DNA of 64,000 nucleotides from Cohnella luojiensis (GTDB taxonomy: Bacteria > Bacillota > Bacilli > Paenibacillales > Paenibacillaceae): the NCBI RefSeq assembly GCF_004564235.1, contig NZ_SOMN01000007.1, positions 1 to 64,000 of the forward strand, written 5' to 3'. Below are positions 32,737-45,112 of the stretch, piece by piece. The translations under genes and the position numbers were made by a program. The notes below the pieces were generated by a model. It saw only the letters and a list, made by a program, of their open reading frames with translations. It was not told the DNA's origin and ran no database searches. Positions within the stretch are counted from its first letter, which is position 1. Each line of letters starts with the position of its first letter.

Positions 32737-35184
32737 CTATTTCCGAAGTTCCGCTCCGAAAGATTGTTCCAATTGAGCCAAAACCCGGGCATGGGTTTCG
32801 GTAACTTCCTCATCGGTCAACGTGCGTTCCCCATGTCTGTATACGAGCGCCAATGCCACACTTTTCTTGTCGCTGCCGATCCGATCGCCGGTATATACGT
32901 CGAACACTTTGACGGACTCCAGCAATTCGCCCGCCGATGCGACGATCGCCTCAGTTAACGCACCGCCGGCCACGCCGCGATCCACCACTACGGCGATATC
33001 CCGTTCCATGGAAGGATAACGCGGCAGCGCGCGATATTCAATATGGCTATCCGAGTATTCATAGATAAGCGCCAGTTCGATCTCTGCCACGTACGTGTCC
33101 GGAAGGTCGAAATCCCGCTGCAGCTCCGGGTGCAGTTGTCCGACGTATCCGACCGTTTCGGTGCCATGTTCTGTGTGAATGGCGATAGCCGCCGTCCTGC
33201 CGGGATGGAAACCTTCAGGCTGAGCCGCTACGAAAGCGATTCGTCCTGCCAGCCCCAACCGTTCGAACACCTTCTCCAAAGCCCCTTTGGCATCGTAGAA
33301 ATCGACTGGCTCAGCGGAGCGGTTCCAGCTTGCCGAGCGACGGTTTCCGCTTAATAGAAGAGCCGCTCGCGGCTTTTCCTGAGGAAGGCGCGAGAGTGCG
33401 ACTTCATCGGTATGATAGACGTTGCCGATCTCGAACAATGCCAGATCGTTGTTTTTCCGGGTGAGGTTATAAGCTGCCGCCTCGAGCAAGCTAGGAAGCA
33501 ACGTCGTGCGCAGCACGCTGCGTTCCTCGCTCATCGGCATCGCTAGCGAAATGGCGTTCGATCCGCCGGAAAGCTCCTTGAATAGAGCCGTCCGTTGCAC
33601 CGAGGTAACGGAGTAGCAAATCGCTTCGTGCAAACCCGCCCCCGTTAGGATCGAGCGCAATTCCCTGCGTATCGCCTGCGGCTTTGTCAAAGTTCCCGCG
33701 GTAGTAGGTCCCTCAATTAAAGTGGTCGGAATTTCATCGTAGCCGTGCAAGCGAGCGAACTCTTCGACCAAGTCGACATCGCGGGTAATATCGGGGCGCC
33801 GCGAAGGAATCGTCACGGTCCACCGTCCATCCCCATTGACTTCCGATGCGAATTGCAGACGCGAAAGGATTGTCTTGATTTCCAGTGACGAAAGCTCCGT
33901 TCCGAGCATCCCGTTAATTCGGTCTAGCGACAGTTCAACGATAACCGGCTCTGGAGAGGAAACTGCCGCTTCCGCGATTCCTTCCGTTACAAGCCCATTG
34001 CCATAACGCGCGATCAACCCCGCAGCACGATCCAAAGCAGCTCTCACGCGATTCGGATCCACTTCTTTCTCGAAGCGAACGGATGCTTCGGACCGCAAGC
34101 CCAATTGACGAGATGTACGACGAACCGTACCCCCGTCGAACTTGGCGGATTCCAGAATAATATCCGTCGTCTCCAGCGTCACTTCCGAATTCGCTCCGCC
34201 CATAACGCCAGCTAGCGCGATCGCCTTATCGGCGTCCACGATAACCAACATTTGCGGCTCGAGCTTGCGCTCTTGACCGTCTAACGTTACAAGCACTTCT
34301 CCTGGCTTCGCCAGACGAACGTCAATGCGACCGCCGGCAACCTTTGCGGCATCGAAAGCGTGAAGCGGTTGTCCGTATTCCAGCATGACATAGTTGGTGA
34401 TGTCCACGACATTGTTGATCGGGCGAATGCCAGCCGCGATCAGTCGATTCTGGATCCATTGAGGAGCCGAAGCAACCTTCACGCCTTTAATATAACGCGC
34501 CGAGTAGAGCGAACATTGCTCGGTAGCGCTAATAGATACGCTTAAGTGATCCGAAGTCCGATCCGTCGTCGGATAAAGGTCTTTACCCGGATCCGGAAGC
34601 TCCAAAGGCCTGCCCGTCAAAGCGGCTACTTCATAAGCGACTCCCAGCATGCTCAGGCAATCCGAACGGTTCGGCGTCAGATCCAATTCGAGGATGGAAT
34701 CGTTAAGCGCGAGCACGTCCAGGATGTCGCGTCCGATCTCCGTATCCGGAGGAAGAATCAGAATGCCTTCCTGCTGCTCCTTAGGTAGCAGCTTGTCGTT
34801 GATGCCTAGCTCCTTCGCCGAGCAGATCATCCCCTGCGATTCGACGCCGCGAAGCTTCGCACGTTTAATATCCAACCCGCCAGGCAGCTTGGCGCCGACC
34901 AAGGCTACCGGAACCTTCATGTCTGCGCCGATATTCGCTGCGCCGCAGACGATCTGCAGATCCTCTCCCGTGCCCGCATCGATCGTGCAGACGCTCAGCT
35001 TATCCGCATCGGGATGCTTCTCCCGCGTTTTCACATAACCGACGACGACACCGTTCACTCCCGCGTTGCGCGACGGAACGGAATCGATCTCGATCCCCCC
35101 GCGCGTCATCATCTCCGCTAAATCCTGCGCGCTAAGGCCGCTCAGGTCGATATAATCGGATAACCACCGATAAGATACGTTCAT
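32737..35184 (-). CDS. pheT: Phenylalanine--tRNA ligase beta subunit
   Basis: 815 aa, normal length. Domains in order: MNVSYRWLSDYIDL, the EMAP-like tRNA-binding domain (HPDADKLSVCTIDAG; VCGAANI), B3/B4 editing domain (LTPNRSDCLSMLGVAYEVAA), B5 domain, class II-like core (EEFARLHGYDEIPTT) and the C-terminal ferredoxin-like anticodon domain (ALPRYPSMERDIAVVVD). It forms the alpha2-beta2 enzyme with PheS. GAGGGGAG precedes the ATG, 35 bp after pheS. Confidence 0.97.
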   Translation of the reverse strand: MNVSYRWLSDYIDLSGLSAQDLAEMMTRGGIEIDSVPSRNAGVNGVVVGYVKTREKHPDADKLSVCTIDAGTGEDLQIVCGAANIGADMKVPVALVGAKLPGGLDIKRAKLRGVESQGMICSAKELGINDKLLPKEQQEGILILPPDTEIGRDILDVLALNDSILELDLTPNRSDCLSMLGVAYEVAALTGRPLELPDPGKDLYPTTDRTSDHLSVSISATEQCSLYSARYIKGVKVASAPQWIQNRLIAAGIRPINNVVDITNYVMLEYGQPLHAFDAAKVAGGRIDVRLAKPGEVLVTLDGQERKLEPQMLVIVDADKAIALAGVMGGANSEVTLETTDIILESAKFDGGTVRRTSRQLGLRSEASVRFEKEVDPNRVRAALDRAAGLIARYGNGLVTEGIAEAAVSSPEPVIVELSLDRINGMLGTELSSLEIKTILSRLQFASEVNGDGRWTVTIPSRRPDITRDVDLVEEFARLHGYDEIPTTLIEGPTTAGTLTKPQAIRRELRSILTGAGLHEAICYSVTSVQRTALFKELSGGSNAISLAMPMSEERSVLRTTLLPSLLEAAAYNLTRKNNDLALFEIGNVYHTDEVALSRLPQEKPRAALLLSGNRRSASWNRSAEPVDFYDAKGALEKVFERLGLAGRIAFVAAQPEGFHPGRTAAIAIHTEHGTETVGYVGQLHPELQRDFDLPDTYVAEIELALIYEYSDSHIEYRALPRYPSMERDIAVVVDRGVAGGALTEAIVASAGELLESVKVFDVYTGDRIGSDKKSVALALVYRHGERTLTDEEVTETHARVLAQLEQSFGAELRK

Positions 35185-35219
35185 GGGATACTCCCCTCGA
35201 TTATCATAAAGTTTTTTAT

Positions 35220-36254
35220 TTATATCTTGGCGAATTGACTCAAGAACTTCGTGTCGTTCGCGTAGAAATGGCGAATGTCATCGATGTCGTATTTAAGCAA
35301 AGCAATGCGCTCAACGCCCATTCCGAACGCGAATCCGGTTACTTCTTTCGGATCGTAACCCCCGTGCTCTAGCACTTTCGGATGAACCATGCCGCAGCCG
35401 AGAATCTCGATCCATCCGGTGTGCTTGCACATTCTGCAGCCGCTGCCGCCGCATTGCGCGCAGGTGACGTCGACTTCCGCGCTTGGCTCGGTGAACGGGA
35501 AGAAACTCGGACGAAGCCGGATTTGCATTTGCGGGCCGTACATTTCCTGCACGAATTGCAGCAGCGTTCCCTTCAGATCGCTCATCCGGATGTTCGGTCC
35601 GATGACTAAGCCTTCTATCTGGTGGAACATGAACGAATGCGTCGCATCGTCGTCGTCGCGGCGGTATACTTTGCCCGGGCATATTACCTTGACCGGCGTT
35701 TTGCCGTTCATGGCCTTCATCGTCCGGATTTGCACCGGAGAAGTATGCGTGCGAAGCAATATTTCGTCCGTAATATAGAAGGAATCCTGCATGTCGCGCG
35801 CGGGATGGTTTTTGGGCAGGTTCAGCGCTTCGAAGTTGAAGAAGTCGGTTTCTACCTCGGGGCCTTCGGCGATAGTGTAACCCATCCCGATGAAAATATC
35901 TTCGATCTCCTGAGCAACCTTGTTCAAAGGATGAACGGAACCAACGTTAACCGCCTTGCCAGGCAAAGTAACGTCGATCGTCTCGGCCTGCAATCGATGA
36001 GCGGTAGCTGCACGGTCAAATCCCTCTTGTTTTTCGGCAATGACGGCTTCGATCGCCGCGCGAACCTCGTTGCCCACTTGTCCGATGACCGGACGCTCTT
36101 CGGCGCTAAGCGCCCCCATACCGCGCAAGATCTCCGTTAACTGACCTTTCTTGCCCAGGTATTGAACACGAAGGTCGTTCAAAGTCGCTGCGTCCGCAAC
36201 GCCTTGAAGCTGCTCCAACGCCTCTTTCCTCAGAGCCTCTAATCGTTCTTTCAT
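35220..36254 (-). CDS. pheS: Phenylalanine--tRNA ligase alpha subunit
   Basis: 344 aa catalytic subunit. N-terminal coiled coil (about 1-85) binds tRNA; class II motifs include [43 protein letters not shown] and [15 protein letters not shown] Cys cluster ([17 protein letters not shown]) is the usual one in this family. The start MKERLEALR at 36254 has GGAGAGAAGCGGG; longer reading frames run back into the T-box terminator. Controlled by the T-box leader upstream. Confidence 0.97.
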   Translation of the reverse strand: MKERLEALRKEALEQLQGVADAATLNDLRVQYLGKKGQLTEILRGMGALSAEERPVIGQVGNEVRAAIEAVIAEKQEGFDRAATAHRLQAETIDVTLPGKAVNVGSVHPLNKVAQEIEDIFIGMGYTIAEGPEVETDFFNFEALNLPKNHPARDMQDSFYITDEILLRTHTSPVQIRTMKAMNGKTPVKVICPGKVYRRDDDDATHSFMFHQIEGLVIGPNIRMSDLKGTLLQFVQEMYGPQMQIRLRPSFFPFTEPSAEVDVTCAQCGGSGCRMCKHTGWIEILGCGMVHPKVLEHGGYDPKEVTGFAFGMGVERIALLKYDIDDIRHFYANDTKFLSQFAKI

Positions 36255-36285
36255 CCCGCTTCTCTCCTTATCGCATTGAAATAGA

Positions 36286-36582
36286 AAAAGGCCTTCTCTC
36301 CCGTAAGGGACGAAAAGACCGTGGTACCACCCTTTGTTGAAATGCCGCCCGAGGCTCATTCGAGCTTCGGAAAACGCTGACGCGTCTTGGACATTCCCTC
36401 TTCATACGGCGTAACGGGCCGTCAGCCGGTTCCTTCTACTTATCGGCGGCGCCGACCGTTCAAAGGACTGCTCCGGAGCGAACTTCGGCAGCCTGATTTC
36501 TTAGGAACGCTCCCAGTCTACGGCGCTCCCTCCCTGAAAGAAGGCACTGCTTACTTTTCTCCATCGATGCATTTTACATTTA
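36286..36582 (-). ncRNA. T-box leader of pheS-pheT
   Basis: T-box core AAGGGTGGTACCACGG (36319-36335, minus strand), followed by a terminator in which GGTCTTTTCGTCCC pairs with GGGAGAGAAGGCC before TTTTTC (about 36286-36319). Upstream about 240 nt can form stem I and further stems. A Phe codon UUC at 36482-36480 (context GAAGTTCGC) is one candidate specifier; others cannot be excluded by eye. Confidence 0.92.
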
Positions 36583-36588
36583 CAGATT

Positions 36589-36617
36589 ATTATAGGTTAA
36601 ATCCAGCTAGCTCGCAA
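36589..36617 (-). promoter_or_regulatory. Sigma-A promoter of the pheS T-box transcript
   Basis: Minus strand TTGCGA (36617-36612), 17-bp spacer, TATAAT (36594-36589). It lies in the 22 bp after the thiD stop, with no terminator seen in between, so thiD transcripts may run into this leader. Confidence 0.72.
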
Positions 36618-36639
36618 GTTGCTCTCACCTTAAATCAGA

Positions 36640-37485
36640 TCAAGAGTCCCTTCCAGTCTCCCGGTGAGCCGCATGCCAGAGGGATCCCGTACCTCCGCCC
36701 AACGGAAAGGCAGCGGCAATAGCGGTGGAAACGAACGTTTTGGCGAAGCGGCAAGCCGCCTCCGCCGAATGTCCTTTCGCAAGCATAGCCGCAACGGCCG
36801 ATGCAGTCGTGCAACCCGTACCATGGGTATGAGCGGTTGAGTACCGCGGTCCGCTTAACAATCGTGTTTCATCAGACCAGTCCGCTCCGACAAATACATC
36901 AATAGCTTTTGCTCCGTCCAAATGTCCGCCTTTCAGAAATACATGCCGGGGGCCAAGAGCCAGCAATGCCCGGACCATTTGCTCCATATCTCCTACCGTT
37001 CGTACATCAGCCTCATGCAAACTCAGCAGCAAGCAGGCTTCCGGCAAGTTGGGCGTGACGATATCCGCCATAGGCAGAAGAAGCTCCTTCATGGCGTTAA
37101 AAGCATCATTGCCCATCAGCGTTGTGCCGTCTTTAGCAGACCAGACCGGATCAATGACGAGATTCTTGACCTTATGACGACGAAACGACGCTGCCACCGT
37201 TTCTACATGCGCACGGGTCGGAAGCATTCCGGTTTTAACGGCATCCGTCCCGATATCAGACAGTACGCTTTCCAACTGTTCTTCCACCATGGCGGGAGAG
37301 AGGGGTTCTATTCTCTGAACCCCTAAGCTGTTCTGCGCCGTTATGGCGGTGATGACGCTCATCCCGTATACCCCGAGTTCCTGAAAGGTTTTCAAATCCG
37401 CTTGAATGCCTGCACCTCCGCCCGAGTCGGAGCCTGCTATGGTTAATGCCAACGGATGGCGGGACGGGTAGACGGTTTCCATCAT
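36640..37485 (-). CDS. thiD: Hydroxymethylpyrimidine/phosphomethylpyrimidine kinase
   Basis: 281 aa ribokinase-fold enzyme that phosphorylates HMP and HMP-P to give HMP-PP for thiamine synthesis. Signatures: LTIAGSDSGGGAGIQADLKT at the N-terminus, TGMLPTRAHVE, TPNLPEACLLL and the anion-hole motif THGTGCTTASAVAA near the C-terminus. It overlaps thiO by 4 nt (ATGA) and is the last gene of the operon. Confidence 0.95.
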   Translation of the reverse strand: MMETVYPSRHPLALTIAGSDSGGGAGIQADLKTFQELGVYGMSVITAITAQNSLGVQRIEPLSPAMVEEQLESVLSDIGTDAVKTGMLPTRAHVETVAASFRRHKVKNLVIDPVWSAKDGTTLMGNDAFNAMKELLLPMADIVTPNLPEACLLLSLHEADVRTVGDMEQMVRALLALGPRHVFLKGGHLDGAKAIDVFVGADWSDETRLLSGPRYSTAHTHGTGCTTASAVAAMLAKGHSAEAACRFAKTFVSTAIAAAFPLGGGTGSLWHAAHRETGRDS

Positions 37486-38621
37486 CCTGATCCCGTCCTC
37501 TCCGCAGTTCTTGAAAATCGGTCGACTCTAAACGCATTATTATACGATTCGGCTTTCCCCTCCAATAAATCCCCGACCATCGCCGCCGTAACCGGACTAA
37601 GCAGAATTCCGTTGCGGTAGTGACCGGAAGCCAGTATGACTTCCGTAATTCCGGGAACGCAGCCGATAAGCGGCCAACCGTCGCGGGTTGCCGGCCGAAG
37701 CCCAGCCCAGCTGCGCTGCGGCGGACTCCCTTGGAGAAAAGGAAACACGCGGCCGCTCCACTTTGTTAAGCGATTAATGCCCCGCTCCGTTACGCTTCGA
37801 TCAAAACCCGCCACATCTTCCGACGCTCCGCATACGAGACTTCCGTCATTTTTACCAACCCAATAGGCCTGGCTGGAAAATACCATGTGCCTGATGTCCC
37901 CTAATGTACCATCGAAAGAACAAATCTGTCCCCTAATGGGATGAACCGGCAGCGTTAAAGGAAACCACTTTTCAAGTAATCCGCTCCATGCACCGGTGCA
38001 CACAACAACCCGATCAGCATGCCAACTCCCCGCATCGGTCATCGTAACGGATACCCCAGAGCTCGCGCCTGCCTCCAGCTTCGTTAATTGCCCAGCATGC
38101 GGAATCAGCCGCACTCCAACCTTAGAGCATACTTCCATCAATGCATCCACCAGCAACGGAGCAAATACATGACTCTCGCCGGGGCAATACAAAGCCCCGA
38201 TTGCCTGCTGAGACAACTCCGGCTCCAGGCGACGCAGCTCTAGTTCGCTCAGCATTTCGCAAGGTACACCATAAGTCTGCTGCCAAGCGAGCCGTGTGTG
38301 CATCGGCAAGAGATCCGCCTCATGAAAGGCCACATTCAAACTTCCGCTGCGACACAATTCCACCCTGCGACCCGACGCTTCTTCAACTTCATGAACCCAG
38401 GAGGGATAGAGAAAGAAACTATCCAGACAAAGACGGAAGAAAGGATCGGGACTCTCCGTATTTTCCGAGAAGGGTGCCAACATTCCCGCGGCCGCTCCGG
38501 AAGCCTGACCGCCGAACGTATCCTTTTCCAGTATGGTTACCCGGAATCCGCGCTTCGCCGCTTCCCAAGCGCAGGACAAGCCGATGATTCCTCCACCGAT
38601 GACAAGCACAGACTCCGCCAT
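37482..38621 (-). CDS. thiO: Glycine oxidase
   Basis: 379 aa FAD-dependent amine oxidase that makes iminoglycine for thiazole synthesis. The dinucleotide-binding start VLVIGGGIIGLSCAWEAAKRG, FGGQASGAAAGMLAP and the C-terminal GHYRNGILLSPVTA are typical of ThiO. GGAAGGGGAGGGC precedes the ATG; it follows thiG with a 2-bp gap and overlaps thiD. Confidence 0.93.
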   Translation of the reverse strand: MAESVLVIGGGIIGLSCAWEAAKRGFRVTILEKDTFGGQASGAAAGMLAPFSENTESPDPFFRLCLDSFFLYPSWVHEVEEASGRRVELCRSGSLNVAFHEADLLPMHTRLAWQQTYGVPCEMLSELELRRLEPELSQQAIGALYCPGESHVFAPLLVDALMEVCSKVGVRLIPHAGQLTKLEAGASSGVSVTMTDAGSWHADRVVVCTGAWSGLLEKWFPLTLPVHPIRGQICSFDGTLGDIRHMVFSSQAYWVGKNDGSLVCGASEDVAGFDRSVTERGINRLTKWSGRVFPFLQGSPPQRSWAGLRPATRDGWPLIGCVPGITEVILASGHYRNGILLSPVTAAMVGDLLEGKAESYNNAFRVDRFSRTAERTGSG

Positions 38622-38623
38622 AG

Positions 38624-39436
38624 TCAGCCCTCCCCTTCCGTGCCAGCAAATTCGAACAGTCGGCCTTTCAGCTCACTGCTGGCAGAAGCGTACCGCTTCT
38701 TTGGAATGCGTCCAGCCCGACGGGACAATCGGCCCGCTTCCACTGCCAGCTTCATCGCAAGCGCCATGAAAACGGGATCTTGCGCCTTTGCGATCGGAGT
38801 ATTAGCAAGAATGCCGTCTGCGCCGAGCTCCATTGCCTGCACAACATCTTGTGCCGACCCGATTCCCGCATCCACGATGATGGGAACTCGGGCTTCTTCT
38901 ACAATAAGACCGAGATTATAGGGATTGAGGATTCCGAGCCCCGTTCCGATAGGGGCACCTCCCGGCATGACCGCCGCCGCTCCGGCTTCCTCTAGCCTAT
39001 GGCAAAGAACGGGATCGTCTGAAGTATAGGGGAGCACGATAAATTGTTCCTTGACCAGACGTTCGGTTGCCCGAAGCGTTTCTATCGGATCCGGAAGAAG
39101 AGTTCGGTGATGCGCGCTGATTTCCACTTTGATCCAGTTGCCAAGCCCTGCGGAACGCGCCAGTCGCGCAATGCGGACCGCTTCATCGGCATTGCTTGCA
39201 CCCGACGTGTTCGGTAAGTAGACGAATCCTCGATTCGCAACATGCTGCAGGACGTTATCGTCCGCTAGATCGTCCAAGTTGATCCGGCGAACCGCAAAGG
39301 TAATCACTTGGGTGCCCGAAGCCTCTAACGCCTGCTGGAGCACGGCTGGGCTCGGAAACCGACCCGTTCCAAGAAAAAAACGGGATTGAAGTGTGTGCCC
39401 GCCAATCACGAAAGGGTCATTCAACCTTGTATTCAT
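38624..39436 (-). CDS. thiG: Thiazole synthase
   Basis: 270 aa TIM-barrel enzyme that assembles thiazole phosphate from deoxyxylulose 5-phosphate, iminoglycine and ThiS-thiocarboxylate. Family segments: SRFFLGTGRFPSPAVL, FAVRRIN, LPNTSGA, AAVMPGGAPIGTGLGILNP and VDAGIGSAQD. The ATG is 9 bp after the ThiE-ThiS stop, with GGAGGG upstream inside the end of that gene. Confidence 0.95.
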   Translation of the reverse strand: MNTRLNDPFVIGGHTLQSRFFLGTGRFPSPAVLQQALEASGTQVITFAVRRINLDDLADDNVLQHVANRGFVYLPNTSGASNADEAVRIARLARSAGLGNWIKVEISAHHRTLLPDPIETLRATERLVKEQFIVLPYTSDDPVLCHRLEEAGAAAVMPGGAPIGTGLGILNPYNLGLIVEEARVPIIVDAGIGSAQDVVQAMELGADGILANTPIAKAQDPVFMALAMKLAVEAGRLSRRAGRIPKKRYASASSELKGRLFEFAGTEGEG

Positions 39437-39445
39437 AACAAAAGT

Positions 39446-40289
39446 TCACCCTCCCCCGACAAAATGGACGAATTCAACGGAAGCTCCAATACGAAGAGGC
39501 GTTTCCCTCCAGCTTTGACGCGGGACGATATCCCCGTCCAGCTCGGCAACGATATGTTTATCCGCAAGCTTGTAATGCTCCGCCAATTCCAGCATCGTCG
39601 TCGCTTTGGTCCGCTCTTGTCGGCCGTTTACGGTAACGACCATCTCTCGCTCTTCGGCAGGTATTTCGGCAGACGAGCCAGATTTCCAACCTGTTATTTG
39701 TTCCAAGAGATTACGGCAAACCCCTTCGGGATCATTACTTCCGACAATGGCGGATACTGCGCATAGCCTCCTGGCTCCTGCCTTCAATACCTCTTCTGCA
39801 TTGTCGGTCGTAATACCGCCGATTGCCACGAAAGGAATCTGGATTTCGGCAGCCGCTTGGGAAACATAAGAGGTTGTTACGGCTTGACGCCCGGGCTTCG
39901 TCCCGGTAGGGTAAACCGGCCCAACGCCGATATAATCGGCTCCGGCGCGTTCGGCCACGCGAGCTTGTTCGATGGTATGCGTAGATATGCCGATCAAACG
40001 ATGAGGGCCCAAGACGCTGCGGGCAACCGACAACGGCAAATCATCCTGGCCTAAATGAACCCCGTCAGCATTAACGGCAAGGGCGACATCCGGATGATCG
40101 TTAATGATAAGCGGCACTCCGTACCTAGAGGTCAAATCCCTCAAGGATCTTGCCTTTTCCAATAATTCACGCTTTGAAATCTTCTTGTCGCGGAGCTGCA
40201 CGATGTCCGCGCCGCCTCTGAGCGCCGCTTCCATGACCTCCAGCATATCCCGACTGGAATGATAACTTTCTCCGGTAATGACATACAAC

Positions 40290-40312
<23 letters not shown>
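39446..40312 (-). CDS. thiE: Thiamine-phosphate synthase fused to sulfur carrier ThiS
   Basis: Two proteins in one frame. Residues 1-about 210 are ThiE (LYVITGESYH; VQLRDKK; HLGQDDLP; YIGVGPVYPTGTKPG; FVAIGGI), which joins HMP-PP and thiazole phosphate. The last 65 residues (MVVTVNGRQERTK to FVHFVGGG) are a full ThiS, ending in the Gly-Gly tail that is adenylated by ThiF and carries sulfur. A short linker connects them. The internal Met could allow separate ThiS, but only a weak purine tract precedes it. The start is a TTG at 40312 with AAAGGAG 8 nt upstream; an ATG 18 nt earlier is less well placed. Overlaps thiF. Confidence 0.9.
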
Positions 40313-43356
<3,044 letters not shown>

Positions 43357-43395
43357 TTACCGTTGGCGCTTGCCTGCGGTTTGACCCGCAGAACA

Positions 43396-43424
43396 AGAAA
43401 AGCCGCCCCGGCGGGAGCGGCTGA
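43396..43424 (-). terminator. TPP riboswitch terminator
   Basis: AGCCGCTCCC with GGGGCGGCT, followed on the minus strand by TTTCTTG, 53 nt downstream of the aptamer. The expected off-state of the riboswitch. Confidence 0.75.
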
Positions 43425-43476
43425 AATGTGTCACGTTCATATGCGGCGCAAACCGCACAAGTCTGACGCACATTGC

Positions 43477-43564
43477 CCACTTTCCTACGCTGGCATGACC
43501 CAGATCAGGTTCAAAGGGACCAAGGCAATTGCCTTATCTCAGCCCTTGCGGGCGCCCCTAGTGG
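43477..43564 (-). ncRNA. TPP (THI-box) riboswitch
   Basis: Minus strand shows the conserved blocks CCACTAGGGGCGCCC, GGGCTGAGA, CCCTTTGAACCTGATCTGGG and TCATGCCAGCGTAGGAAAGTGG, with P1 formed by CCAC and GTGG. Thiamine pyrophosphate binding turns off thiC-thiF-thiE/S-thiG-thiO-thiD. Confidence 0.97.
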
Positions 43565-43577
43565 AATTCATAGTCAA

Positions 43578-43607
43578 ACTGTACAGCTAAGCAGGTGTTT
43601 GTGTCAA
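43578..43607 (-). promoter_or_regulatory. Sigma-A promoter of the thiamine operon
   Basis: Minus strand TTGACA (43607-43602), 18-bp spacer, TACAGT (43583-43578), just upstream of the TPP aptamer. Confidence 0.72.
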
Positions 43608-43651
43608 CCCTGTTGTTAGAATCTGGATAAAGCTTTTAAGAGATTACCCGG

Positions 43652-44290
43652 TCATTTGGCCCGCTTTCGGAAAAGAGAGATCAACAATGCCAACAAGCCT
43701 GCAGCCAATCCCGCGATAGCCAGAGACAACGTCAATGTATCACGTCCTGCATCGTTTGCTGCGGCATCGTCTGCGGCTTCTTCCGATGCCGAAGCTGCAG
43801 CGCCATGTCCATCCCCGTGTCCGTCGCCCGTCGCCGCCGTGACCGTTGTTACGGAAGCCGGCTTGTCCGCATCCGCAGCACCCGTCCATTCCACAACCTC
43901 GCCGTCCGAGTAAGTTTGGTAAGCCTTCCATACGAGCTTTTGGGCATCGTCGGCCACTTTGCCTTGCATGCGGAATTCGCCGAATTCCGTTGCTCCGAGC
44001 CCGCTGCCCGCAGCTTTCCATGTCACGCTAACGATTTTGTCGTCGGCGCCCTTCTCGATCTCGTAAGTCCAATCCGCCTTGGGCTCGAAGCGGCTAACGT
44101 TCACGTCATCCGGAATAGCGACTTTGACTTGGGTTGTCGCAACTTCCTTCTCCGTAGGTACGCGAACGGTGAACACCTGATAAGAACCGGCGGGTACTTC
44201 CTTAGGCTGCACGGTCACGTGAGCGCTAGCCAAGCTTGCGAATCCAAACGTCAATATAAATAAGAGCACAAGCGTCATACTTCTTTTCAT
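43652..44290 (-). CDS. ycnI: YcnI-family copper-associated membrane protein
   Basis: 212 aa. Signal peptide (1-about 23) ends ASLASA, leaving a mature N-terminal His (HVTVQPKEVPAGSYQVF), the copper ligand described for YcnI-type DUF1775 domains; the domain runs to about residue 145. A His/Gly-rich linker (DGHGDGHG) and a single C-terminal membrane helix (LSLAIAGLAAGLLALLISLF, then RKRAK) anchor it outside the membrane. The start MKRSM at 44290 is chosen because the signal peptide begins there; the ribosome site is weak. It lies downstream of a two-component pair and copC-copD, paralleling B. subtilis ycnI-ycnJ. Confidence 0.87.
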   Translation of the reverse strand: MKRSMTLVLLFILTFGFASLASAHVTVQPKEVPAGSYQVFTVRVPTEKEVATTQVKVAIPDDVNVSRFEPKADWTYEIEKGADDKIVSVTWKAAGSGLGATEFGEFRMQGKVADDAQKLVWKAYQTYSDGEVVEWTGAADADKPASVTTVTAATGDGHGDGHGAAASASEEAADDAAANDAGRDTLTLSLAIAGLAAGLLALLISLFRKRAK

Positions 44291-44336
44291 GGGATAATTA
44301 CCGACCCTTCTCGTCCTTAAGTTGATGATATCCCCA

Positions 44337-44381
44337 AGTATAGCTTGTTCCATTCGCTTGCACATGACTCGAAAGAGTCAT
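44337..44381 (-). promoter_or_regulatory. Promoter region of ycnI with an inverted repeat
   Basis: TATACT (44342-44337, minus strand) is a likely -10. A perfect repeat ATGACTC-N4-GAGTCAT (44364-44381) sits at the -35 position, where no good -35 hexamer is seen. It could be the binding site of the neighbouring response regulator, or a weak terminator of that gene; no U tract follows it. Confidence 0.4.
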
Positions 44382-44434
44382 ATGCTTGCTACTATTGTGA
44401 CGATTTATTGTCGCTCGTGCTTAACTATCGGAAG

Positions 44435-45112
44435 CTAATCCGATTCTACAATGCCCTTCTCGAAGGCATAACGCGTTAACTGAACCCGATTATCCAGATG
44501 CAGCTTCTGCAAAATGTTCTTGAGGTGATTTTTCACCGTATGCTCCGATAACCCCAAGGAAGCCGCGACCTCGCGATTCGTACTCCCCCTCGCCACCTCT
44601 TGCAGAATTTCCTTCTCCCTCGGCGTCAATCCTCCGGCGCTATCCCGCTCCTTTTCCCTGGTTGGTGAAGTTGGAACAGACTTGCGATCCGCGAACTCCC
44701 GTAAAATAGACATGGCCAGCTCGGGGTTGAGCGGAGCTTCGTCAACGGCAACGGCTCGCAGATAATCTCGCCACGCGGATGGGTTGAGGTTCTTAAGGAG
44801 GTAGCCCTGCGCCCCCTTTTTGAGCGCTTCGAACAGATGAGATACGTCGTCGGAAACGGTGACCATAATGATTTTGACTCTTGGATGAGCGCTCTTTATT
44901 ACCTTGACCGCTTCGAGTCCGCCCATACCGGGCATGTTGATGTCCATGAGTATAAGATCGGGGCTCAACTTTTCGGTCAGAACCACCGCTTCCTCCCCGC
45001 TAGCCGCCTCTCCCACGACGGCGAAGTCGGGAACCGAGGACACGATGGTGCGCATGCCTTCGCGGGCATGCCGATGATCGTCGGCGAGCAGAATTCGTAT
45101 CGGCGTGCTCAA
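44435..45112 (-). CDS. NarL/LuxR-family response regulator
   Basis: 225 aa. Receiver domain 1-125 with the acidic pair DD (11-12), phosphoacceptor D57 (LILMDINMPG) and conserved Lys in GYLLKNL. LuxR-type helix-turn-helix at about 160-222 (LTPREKEILQEVARGSTNRE, then SLGLSEHTVKNHLKNIL). Overlaps the kinase gene by 4 nt. The target genes are likely the flanking copper genes; this is inference from position. Confidence 0.93.
   Translation of the reverse strand: MSTPIRILLADDHRHAREGMRTIVSSVPDFAVVGEAASGEEAVVLTEKLSPDLILMDINMPGMGGLEAVKVIKSAHPRVKIIMVTVSDDVSHLFEALKKGAQGYLLKNLNPSAWRDYLRAVAVDEAPLNPELAMSILREFADRKSVPTSPTREKERDSAGGLTPREKEILQEVARGSTNREVAASLGLSEHTVKNHLKNILQKLHLDNRVQLTRYAFEKGIVESD

Noticed and set aside
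36255-36722. Open frames opposite and around the pheS leader
   Set aside because: T-box RNA, promoter and the end of thiD account for the sequence.
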